This document shows positions 39,901 to 46,360 of a stretch of 64,000 nucleotides of DNA, in pieces. Every line of letters begins with the position of its first letter. Position 1 is the first letter of the stretch. Source of the DNA: Noviherbaspirillum pedocola (GTDB lineage: Bacteria > Pseudomonadota > Gammaproteobacteria > Burkholderiales > Burkholderiaceae_D); contig NZ_JAEPBG010000002.1 in the NCBI RefSeq assembly GCF_016632335.1, positions 648,768-712,767 on the forward strand, in the 5' to 3' direction. The notes beneath the pieces are model-generated. The model was not told the origin of the DNA and made no database searches. It saw nothing but the letters and a program-made list of their open reading frames with translations. The position numbers and the translations under genes are program-made.

Positions 39901-40052
39901 AATGCGCCGAGTTGCCGATCATTGCGCTGACCGCAAAGGCGATGAAGGAAGATCGCGAAAAATGCCTGGCGGCGGGCGCCAGCGACTACATTGCCAAGCC
40001 GGTCAAGAGCGGCCGGCTGCTCGACATGATGCTGGCGTGGATCACGCGCTAG
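36985..40052 (+). pseudogene. hybrid histidine kinase (HAMP repeats, GAF, HisKA, HATPase, two REC), frameshifted
   Basis: Two overlapping frames, 36985-38115 and 37965-40052, are pieces of one gene. The break lies inside the GAF domain at about 37940-37960: upstream reads RLVMVAAYAA, downstream SFLPGEGIIGQCA. Adding one base (GCCGCAGC to GCCGGCAGC) restores AYAGSIDASAPVSFLPG. The rebuilt protein is 1022 aa with three HAMP-like repeats (about 15-255), GAF (280-430), coiled coil, HisKA with His494 (NMSHELRTPLNS), HATPase (DTGIGI, GGTGLGLS), REC1 with Asp796 and REC2 with Asp953 (LMDVMMPEMDG). There are no membrane segments. It overlaps the GGDEF-EAL gene by four bases. This is a real single-base deletion or a sequencing error; both halves keep clean coding quality. 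The stop codon lies in the left end of a MITE-like repeat. Confidence 0.88.
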
Positions 40053-40290
40053 TACGCTGTCTCAGGGGATTTGAGGGACTGGGCCGGGTCGATCGGAGGT
40101 GAGCGCAAGGGCCAGGCAGGGAATTCGAATCGCAAGCAGTTCGCCTGGCTGGCAGTAGAGGCTTGCAGGCCTTTACGCGCGCTGCAAGCGCAAAGCACAG
40201 TCGGGGTGGTACTGCGACGAGCATTTGCAACGCCGCAATCGCCTTCGAGCGGCCGGCGCAAGCTTTCAAATCCCCTGAGACAGGGTACTA
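40050..40290. mobile_element. 241-bp MITE-like element with 25-bp terminal inverted repeats
   Basis: The ends 40050-40074 and 40266-40290 are inverted copies, 24 of 25 bases matching (core GTCTCAGGGGATTTGA). Both outer ends read TAGTAC/GTACTA, so a TA target duplication (Tc1/mariner-IS630 style) would fit. The interior has no supported gene. The left end supplies the stop codon of the hybrid kinase. No related transposase is in the window. The rest of the 441-base gap (40291-40493) holds only the short frame at 40453 and possible promoter DNA. Confidence 0.8.
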
Positions 40291-40452
40291 ATGTCCCGCA
40301 TGCAGGGCATGGTGTCCGAGTCAGAGCTTGCTACCTGGCGAGGTGCTTTATAGCCTGCTAGAGTTCGCGTTTATCGAATATTGGGCGATATTTGAACAAT
40401 ATGCAGGCCAAAGGCACTTAGCCTCGGATTTGGTGGGAATGGGAATGGAGGA

Positions 40453-40485
40453 ATGATGTTGTTCCAGCTTGTGATTCATTGGTAG
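40453..40485 (+). CDS. 10-residue open frame with strong ribosome site
   Basis: GGAGG at 40447-40451 precedes ATGATG at 40453-40458. The frame reads MMLFQLVIHW and stops at 40483-40485, eight bases before the start of the next gene. It might be a leader peptide that brings ribosomes to 40494, whose own site is weak. Nothing beyond the site supports it. Confidence 0.25.
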   Translation: MMLFQLVIHW

Positions 40486-40493
40486 GGTAGGCC

Positions 40494-41042
40494 ATGGCGC
40501 AATTAAGCGTTGGTACGGAAACGACGCCGCTGGAGCTGGCGGCGTTTTTCAGGCAACTCGACGCCAACGATACCGTTGGCGGCAAACAGGGAAATGACGG
40601 AGAACTGGTTCTTTATGTCAATCCGGGTGGTCGATCGCGCCGTCTGCTGCCTTCGCTCGAAGAGCGAACGGTAACGCGGGTTGCGGTCGAAGTCGTGCTG
40701 CAGCCCCTGAGCGATGTCGCCGGTGCGGAACTGGCTTTGCGCCACGTGCAATCTGCGCTGCAGCGGCCGAATCTGGTTAGGGTTGGCGATGTGTCTGGTC
40801 CGCTGGGCGTGCTTGCCGACCTGTATGGTCAGTCCGTGAAGAATTCCGCCGCGCATGTCGATGTCGATCCGAAGAGCGTTGGCACTTGGTCGCATTTCGT
40901 TCGCGAGACTGGACTTCTCGAGGAAGGACATGGCGGCGCAGCGAGCCCGGAAGGTCACCTGTCGGAGGAGCAGAGCAGGATCGTGACTTCCCTGCTGGAG
41001 AAATTGCGGCGATTGCCCGGGGCATCTTCGAATTCTGAGTGA
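40494..41042 (+). CDS. hypothetical protein upstream of a CesT-like chaperone
   Basis: 182 aa, family not recognised. No signal peptide or membrane segment. An ordered central section (about 40-130) alternates beta-like and helical stretches (TRVAVEVVLQPLSDVAGAELALRHV), and the C-terminal third is polar with a helical end (SRIVTSLLEKLRRLPG). It is the first gene of the 40.5-44 kb island; the CesT-like gene starts 77 bases later. It could be an effector, a second chaperone or a regulator. Its ATG has only a weak TAGGGTAGG upstream. Coding is supported by the long frame and codon use; function is unknown. Confidence 0.6.
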   Translation: MAQLSVGTETTPLELAAFFRQLDANDTVGGKQGNDGELVLYVNPGGRSRRLLPSLEERTVTRVAVEVVLQPLSDVAGAELALRHVQSALQRPNLVRVGDVSGPLGVLADLYGQSVKNSAAHVDVDPKSVGTWSHFVRETGLLEEGHGGAASPEGHLSEEQSRIVTSLLEKLRRLPGASSNSE

Positions 41043-41119
41043 ACGAAGACCGGAATCGGGTTACTGAATCGCGCGCCGTCCGGTTATAGCTGGCGGCACC
41101 TTTCAAACTCGGGAGGCAT

Positions 41120-41584
41120 ATGCCAGGTTCACTGGAATCCATACAAGCGCTGATGAAGGAACTGGGACCGCAGATGAACAACGTCGATGCGGTCGTACAA
41201 AACGGCGAAAGCACTTGGGCAGTGCAATTCGATGATGGCGCGGTGGTGTTTCTCGAATGGGATGAACAACCGCCGCGCCTTGTGCTCTCTGCAGAGTTGG
41301 GCAAAATCGCCGAAGCGCGGCAACTCGAGGTACTGCGCCTGCTGCTGTCCTATAACCTGTTGTGGCGGGACACCGGCGGCGTGAAAACCGCGCTTGGCGG
41401 CCCTGAAGGCGCGGCGATGCTGCTGTACGAATGCAGCGCGGATTCCCTGACGCTGGCAGTGCTGCAAACCGTGCTCGAGAATTTTTGCAATAGCGCGCAA
41501 ATTTGGCAGCGCTATATCGAGCAGGGACCGGCTGAAGCCGGCCCGCCAGTCTTTTCGCTGCAGGATTTCGGCAATCGGGCTTGA
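41120..41584 (+). CDS. CesT-like type III secretion chaperone
   Basis: 154 aa acidic protein with the secretion-chaperone pattern: an N-terminal helix (LESIQALMKELG), strands (TWAVQFDDGAVVFLEWDEQ, PRLVLSAELG), the helix RQLEVLRLLLSYNLLWRDTGG, strands around AAMLLYECSADS, and the final helix LTLAVLQTVLENFCNSAQIW. The LLLxxNL..G..L pattern and closing F..A..W are typical of CesT/Tir chaperones. These dimerise and bind the N-terminus of an effector to keep it secretion-ready. GGGAGG precedes the start by four bases. The likely clients are the products at 41880 and 42471. No secretion apparatus gene is in the window. The assignment is from pattern, not a search. Confidence 0.75.
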   Translation: MPGSLESIQALMKELGPQMNNVDAVVQNGESTWAVQFDDGAVVFLEWDEQPPRLVLSAELGKIAEARQLEVLRLLLSYNLLWRDTGGVKTALGGPEGAAMLLYECSADSLTLAVLQTVLENFCNSAQIWQRYIEQGPAEAGPPVFSLQDFGNRA

Positions 41585-41879
41585 GAAGCAGATACAAGCC
41601 ATGCGGACAGCGTTTCGCTAAAGTTCCGGATGCGGCGCTGCGGCTGACGCCATACCCATGCCGCAAGGCGCCACATGGCTAGAGGACGCAGCATATTGAG
41701 CGCACTTAACAAGAATTTACCTTTCCGGTAAGCGATTGGCATTGAATTCTGGTTTTCGGTCTTCTATAACGATCGAGCGCCGCGCACTTAATTCCGATGA
41801 ACGGACTTAATTTTTTTAATGCGGATACCTGGTGTCTGGCGCAACGCAACTTATCGCAGCGCTTTCTGGAGAAGATGCC

Positions 41880-42383
41880 ATGTCCCAAGTTCGTTCCCCG
41901 GCAGCAACGATTCCTCACGTGCTGGTTACCAGCAAGGATGCCGTACAGGCGGATGGCACGGTGAGCAGCGAACTGGTCGCAATCGCCTCGGATTCAGTGC
42001 TCCGGCAGAGCATGGAAATGACCATGGATATCAAGCAGAACGATTGGGGGGATACCAACGACTACGACTCCGCGCAAAGCGATAGCGACAGGGACAGCAG
42101 GCTGACGACGACCGATATCGACAATCAATTGCTTGCCGATGCCGAGCGCGCAGATGCCCGGCGCAATTCCAAGCCGCCATCCGCGGACACGTCGCGTGAA
42201 AAGGCCCCCTTGCTGACAGTGGCAATCGACATTGATGACCTCCTTTTCATGGAAGAGCTTGACAACATTCGCGCTGGGGTGGGCAGGCCTGATAGCTATC
42301 CAGCGCCAACCAAATCACGCGAGCTCGAACAGATGGCTTCGCAGCAGAGCATAAAAGCAAAGATGTTCTGGCGCCCGGGATAA
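41880..42383 (+). CDS. hypothetical protein, possible chaperone client
   Basis: 167 aa, not recognised. The start at 41880 has TGGAGAAG seven bases upstream and is preferred to a GTG at 41832. The N-terminal 50 residues are Ser/Thr/Ala-rich and polar, the middle is strongly acidic (SDSDRDSRL), and a short ordered part ends in LTVAIDIDDLLFMEELDNI. It has no signal peptide or membrane segment. It lies 295 bases after the CesT-like gene, across an AT-rich non-coding stretch with the repeated motif GCGCACTTAA (41699 and 41782). A strong terminator follows. An effector role is possible by position and composition only. Confidence 0.5.
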   Translation: MSQVRSPAATIPHVLVTSKDAVQADGTVSSELVAIASDSVLRQSMEMTMDIKQNDWGDTNDYDSAQSDSDRDSRLTTTDIDNQLLADAERADARRNSKPPSADTSREKAPLLTVAIDIDDLLFMEELDNIRAGVGRPDSYPAPTKSRELEQMASQQSIKAKMFWRPG

Positions 42384-42427
42384 ATGCTCTGGAACTGGTA
42401 CGTCCCGCGCGCCACCCAGAAAACCTT

Positions 42428-42461
42428 GCCGCCCGCCTATCCCGGCGGGCGGCGTTTTTTT
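42428..42461 (+). terminator. strong rho-independent terminator between two island genes
   Basis: A perfect 10-bp stem GCCGCCCGCC/GGCGGGCGGC (42428-42437 and 42444-42453), loop TATCCC, then G and seven T. It ends only nine bases before the ATG at 42471. Confidence 0.92.
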
Positions 42462-42470
42462 GGGATTCCC

Positions 42471-44030
42471 ATGGACAAGACACAGAGCGCAACGCCCCGA
42501 GTGAACCGGGAGCGGCCCAACGATTCCGCGATTGAATTTTCGACACTCCATGCGCGCGATATGGCGCGTGAACTGCGCGATGTCCCCGCTACCGCAAGGT
42601 TGAGAGCGCGGCAGCAAGGATCAAACGTGCAGTTGCTCGTGCGCCAGCATGGAGATGCTCTGGTCAAACGCGTCTTCAGCAGGCACGACATCGGCGAAGA
42701 ACGCAGGGAATTGCGGCGATGCCTTTCGCAGACTATTCAGAATCTCACTCCGGCAAGGAGAGCAGCATTTTCTCCGGCAAGCAGAAAGGCTGAAAAGACC
42801 ATAGACCGCCTCGCCCGCAGCTCGATCAGGCATGACATCCGCGCCGCCGAGGTGCGCAGCCCGATGCGTTTGCTGGCATATGGACATGACAGCAAGCGCT
42901 CGGTGGAAAGGCGACCGACAGTCCAGGCCAAACCGCCGGCCACGCCGCGCCGGCATGTGACGATGCAAAATCTGCAGTTCGACGTGGAACGCGAGCGGCG
43001 GCTGCAACTGGGCGCGTTTCGCGAAGCGCTTAAAAAGGACAAGACGGTGAAGCATGCGCTGTTCGGCCCGGATGCAGCATCGCTTGCCGATACTTGCCTG
43101 TGCCTGTTCAGCGGCATCGTTTCGCTGTATCAGCAGCGTGTCTACGAGGGCGGCGCCAGCGATGAGATTCTTTCTGACCTGTATGCGAAACACTGCGGCA
43201 AGGGAAAACTGCTGGAATTGTTCATGACGCACTGGCGTGCCGCATGGGATGCCGGAAAGCTGCCCCAGCATACGTTTCCATGGGGGGAGAGTATCGACTG
43301 GCTGGTGAGGGAATTGGAGAAGCGCGCACCGAAGCCAGTAGCATCGCCCCGGACCATGTCACCCCGAACCTCGCCACCCAAGCCAGTGCGCCAGCCGGCA
43401 CGCCAGCCGACACGGGTGGAACGTCCGCCGCTGCGCGCCAGCGCTTCCATGCGCATGGAAAAGCAAGGCATGCCGGAAGCCAGCGACGTGCAACGCCGTC
43501 GTGCCCAGTCCATGCGCACGCAGCACGGCGTCGAGGTCCGCGCGCCAGGGCCGCAGCCGCAACCCCAACTCAAGGCAAGAGCGACATTCACGCCGGGGCG
43601 GCAGGCAACGACCGTGTCTATCGCCGACAACGCTTCGGAGACGGCGCTTGCAACCCGGCCGCAGCGCAGCCACACCGTCGCGCATGGCCGTGACAAGACC
43701 CAGGGCAGCGTCGCGAACAAGGGGCAGGGTACGCCAGCGCCGGCACGAAGCAGGGTGGATATGTTGCGCGTGGTGCAGGCGCCATCTTCGCCCTTGTCGC
43801 CGCTTTCACCGGTCTCACCGTCTTCGCCGGTTTTCGCTGCGCTGATCACAATGCGGCGCGGCCAAAGCGCTGGCCCCGGTTATCCGATGGGCAGGATGCG
43901 CGCGACGGCGCAGGTGTCGTCATCCGAGCTGCCGACGAGAATCCAGCGCAGCGTGTCGTCGCCTTACCGGGTGCGGACCGTGCATCAGGCGGCGGCGCTT
44001 CCAACCACGCCCAAAAAACCGCTGGCCTGA
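42471..44030 (+). CDS. large hypothetical protein, effector-like composition
   Basis: 519 aa, no family recognised. The frame is open from an ATG at 42384, right after the previous stop, but that region contains the terminator hairpin, so 42471 is chosen; neither start has a good ribosome site. Residues 1-170 are Arg/Ala-rich and helical. The best ordered domain spans about 180-285 (FREALKKDKTVKHALFG, CLFSGIVSLYQQRVYEGG, LLELFMTHWRAAWDAGK, SIDWLVRELEKR). The last 230 residues are Pro/Arg/Ser-rich and probably disordered. No signal peptide. A modular helical core flanked by disordered arms, near a CesT-like chaperone, is compatible with a type III effector; not proven. Confidence 0.6.
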   Translation: MDKTQSATPRVNRERPNDSAIEFSTLHARDMARELRDVPATARLRARQQGSNVQLLVRQHGDALVKRVFSRHDIGEERRELRRCLSQTIQNLTPARRAAFSPASRKAEKTIDRLARSSIRHDIRAAEVRSPMRLLAYGHDSKRSVERRPTVQAKPPATPRRHVTMQNLQFDVERERRLQLGAFREALKKDKTVKHALFGPDAASLADTCLCLFSGIVSLYQQRVYEGGASDEILSDLYAKHCGKGKLLELFMTHWRAAWDAGKLPQHTFPWGESIDWLVRELEKRAPKPVASPRTMSPRTSPPKPVRQPARQPTRVERPPLRASASMRMEKQGMPEASDVQRRRAQSMRTQHGVEVRAPGPQPQPQLKARATFTPGRQATTVSIADNASETALATRPQRSHTVAHGRDKTQGSVANKGQGTPAPARSRVDMLRVVQAPSSPLSPLSPVSPSSPVFAALITMRRGQSAGPGYPMGRMRATAQVSSSELPTRIQRSVSSPYRVRTVHQAAALPTTPKKPLA

Positions 44031-44147
44031 GCGCATGCAACGTGGCGTCTGCTGTAAAGGCGGGGGCGCAGCGCCGCTCCGCCTTTAATCGTGCGCAACA
44101 ATAATTAACATTTCCTGCCGGCACCCCGCTGAGTTGCATCGTTTATA

Positions 44148-44163
44148 CTGTATATTTATACAG
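44148..44163 (+). promoter_or_regulatory. LexA (SOS) box of imuA-imuB-dnaE2
   Basis: The sequence CTGTATATTTATACAG is a perfect match to the CTGT-N8-ACAG LexA consensus, 46 bases before the imuA start. It sits in an AT-rich promoter stretch and should place the cassette under DNA-damage control. Confidence 0.93.
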
Positions 44164-44208
44164 TGATAACGGATTGCGCTAATCCGTCAAAACCAGCGGG
44201 AGCAGAAC

Positions 44209-44940
44209 ATGTCCGGGGTCGCCTTGCGCAGCGCATCGTCTTTGGCGCTTGCCGCCCTTCATCAGCCAATTTCTCATGCCGTCTGGCGTGCCGACCAGAT
44301 GGGCGCCTGCGAAGCGCCCGTTACGGCGACCGGCCATGCGCAGCTGGATGCGGAATTGCCAAATGGCGGCTGGCCGGCATCGACGCTGATCGAATTGCTG
44401 TTGCAGCAGCCCGGCATAGGCGAAATGCGCTTGCTGCAGCCGGCACTGGCGGCGATTGCCAAAACACGCCGCGTGGTGCTGGTGCAGCCACCGCATGCGC
44501 CGCAGATCGCCGCTTGGTCCGCCTGGGGTTTGCCGCACGAACAATTGCTCTGGCTGAAAACGCCGCATACCGCGGACGCCTTGTGGAGCGCTGAACAAAT
44601 CCTGCGCAACGGCAGCTGCGGCGCCTTGCTGTTCTGGCAGAGCGAGGTGCGCGCCGAGGCGCTGCGTCGGCTGCACCTGGCGGCGCAGGCCTCCAGCACC
44701 GTGTTCTGGATGCTGCGCCCGCTTTCCGCCGCTGCCCAGCCTTCGCCAGCGCCCCTGCGTCTGGTGCTGCGGCCGGATGCGGGAGGCATCGCCATCGACA
44801 TCATCAAGCGCCGCGGACCGCTGGCGGCGCAACCGCTGCATCTGCCGCTCGATTCCGCGCGTTCAGGCGCATCCCATCCTCAAGCCTTCGCCCGTCATGC
44901 GTCTCTGGATCGCCGTGCTCCTGCCGCTGCTGCCGCTTGA
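44209..44940 (+). CDS. imuA: ImuA, SOS mutagenesis accessory protein (RecA-like)
   Basis: 243 aa RecA/SulA-like protein of the ImuA group that works with ImuB and DnaE2 in translesion synthesis. The segments VWRADQMGACEAPVTATGHA, LDAELPNGGWPASTLIELL and GEMRLLQPALAAIAKTRRVVLV match the RecA-fold region; the Walker A is degenerate, as in the family. It is preceded by GGGAG and by a LexA box. Overlaps imuB by 44 bases in another frame. First gene of the cassette. Confidence 0.9.
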   Translation: MSGVALRSASSLALAALHQPISHAVWRADQMGACEAPVTATGHAQLDAELPNGGWPASTLIELLLQQPGIGEMRLLQPALAAIAKTRRVVLVQPPHAPQIAAWSAWGLPHEQLLWLKTPHTADALWSAEQILRNGSCGALLFWQSEVRAEALRRLHLAAQASSTVFWMLRPLSAAAQPSPAPLRLVLRPDAGGIAIDIIKRRGPLAAQPLHLPLDSARSGASHPQAFARHASLDRRAPAAAAA

Positions 44941-46360
44941 AAGCCTGCGGCCGCGCTGGCTCGATCCCGGGGCGCATGCGGTGATCGAGCATAACGAAGT
45001 GCTGACGCTGTCGGCTGAAGCGGCACTGCTCGGCGTCAAACCGCGTATGCGCCGCGCCGGCGTGGCCGCGATCGCGCCCGACACCCGCCTGCACGAGCGC
45101 GACCGCCAGGCCGAACGCGATGCCTTGCAGGGCGTGGCGCTGTGCCTGCTGCAATACACGCCCGAGGTGGCGCTGGCCGGCGAGGCCGGGCTGGTATTGG
45201 ATGTGAGCGCCAGCCTTGCCGCATTCGGTGGTCGGCTGGCCTTGTGCCGGCGCGTGCGCGGCAGTGTTCTGGAAATGGGTTACAGCCTGCGGCTCGGCAT
45301 GGCGACCAGCGCCCAGGCCGCCAGCCTGTTTGCGTTGAACCCGCTGTCCGGTCCGCGGCGCAGCCTGCGCCCGGAAAGCATGCGCCGGCGCCTCGATGCC
45401 TTGCCGGCGCTGCTGCTGCCGGCCGCCTGGCCGCATCGGGACTGGCTGGACGGCATCGGTTGCCGCACGCTGGCCGACCTGCGCCGCCTGCCGCGCGCCG
45501 GCATCAAGCGCCGCGCCGATGTGCTGCTGCTGGACCAGCTCGATCGCGCCTATGGCGAAGCGCCCGAACTGCATGACTGGGTGCAGGCGCCGCCACAGTT
45601 CGATGTCCGCCTGGAATTGCCGGAACGGATTGAACACGCGGAAGCGGTGCTGTTCGCCGCGCGGCGGCTGCTGATGCAGTTGATCGGCTGGCTGGTCGCG
45701 CGCCATCTCGCGGTGTCGCGCCTGACATTGTGGATGGAACATGAGCGCGGCCGCCAAGCCGTCGCGCCGACCGCGCTTGACATCACGCTGGCCGAGCCGG
45801 CCTGGCGCGAAGACCATTTGCTGCGGCTGCTGAAGGAAAGGCTGGGACGGCTGGAATTGCGCGCGCCGGTGATCGCCTTGCGCCTCGAAGCGCAGCGGCT
45901 GGAAGCGCTGGCGCCGCCGAGCGCTTCGCTGTTTCCGGAGCCGGGCGGCACGGTAGCCGACTATCACCGCCTGCTGGAATTGCTGAGCGCACGACTGGGC
46001 ATGGACAACGTGCTGACACCGGCATTGCATGCCGACCATCGACCGGAAATTCGCAACCGCTGGATGCCGGCCGGCCTGCGCGGCAAGCGCAGTCCAGCCT
46101 TGCCGCCACCGATCGCCGAACGGCCATTCTGGCTGCTCGAGACGCCGCTGCCCTTGCTGCTGCGCGATGGCCGGCCTTTCTACGGCTCGCCGCTGCAGCT
46201 GTTGGCCGGGCCCGAGCGCATCGAAACCGGCTGGTGGGATGCCGACTGCGCGCTGCGCGACTATTACATCGCTCGTGGTGCCGATCATGCCTGCTACTGG
46301 ATCTTCCGCGAACGCGCCGCCAGTGAAGAGCGCTGGTTCCTGCATGGCTTGTTCGCCTGA
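44897..46360 (+). CDS. imuB: ImuB, Y-family polymerase-like protein
   Basis: 487 aa, start at ATG 44897 (MRLWIAVLLPLLPLESLRP) inside imuA; the open frame further upstream is a shadow. It has the fold of Y-family polymerases: EHNEVLTLSAEAALLGVKP, then LVLDVSASLAAFGG where the active polymerases have acidic catalytic residues, the helix-hairpin-helix region WLDGIGCRTLADLRRLPRAG and the little-finger part. ImuB is known as catalytically inactive and acts as a hub for the sliding clamp, ImuA and DnaE2. The C-terminal region from about 395 on is family-specific. Its TGA overlaps the dnaE2 ATG by one base. Confidence 0.92.
   Translation: MRLWIAVLLPLLPLESLRPRWLDPGAHAVIEHNEVLTLSAEAALLGVKPRMRRAGVAAIAPDTRLHERDRQAERDALQGVALCLLQYTPEVALAGEAGLVLDVSASLAAFGGRLALCRRVRGSVLEMGYSLRLGMATSAQAASLFALNPLSGPRRSLRPESMRRRLDALPALLLPAAWPHRDWLDGIGCRTLADLRRLPRAGIKRRADVLLLDQLDRAYGEAPELHDWVQAPPQFDVRLELPERIEHAEAVLFAARRLLMQLIGWLVARHLAVSRLTLWMEHERGRQAVAPTALDITLAEPAWREDHLLRLLKERLGRLELRAPVIALRLEAQRLEALAPPSASLFPEPGGTVADYHRLLELLSARLGMDNVLTPALHADHRPEIRNRWMPAGLRGKRSPALPPPIAERPFWLLETPLPLLLRDGRPFYGSPLQLLAGPERIETGWWDADCALRDYYIARGADHACYWIFRERAASEERWFLHGLFA

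Noticed and set aside
36985..40052. Two independent genes (a short HAMP protein and a separate kinase)
   Set aside because: The GAF domain is cut exactly between the frames and one base repairs it, so a single disrupted gene is the simpler reading.
42384..42470. Longer start for the 519-aa protein at 42384
   Set aside because: It would place a strong terminator hairpin inside the coding region and has no ribosome site; kept only as an alternative.
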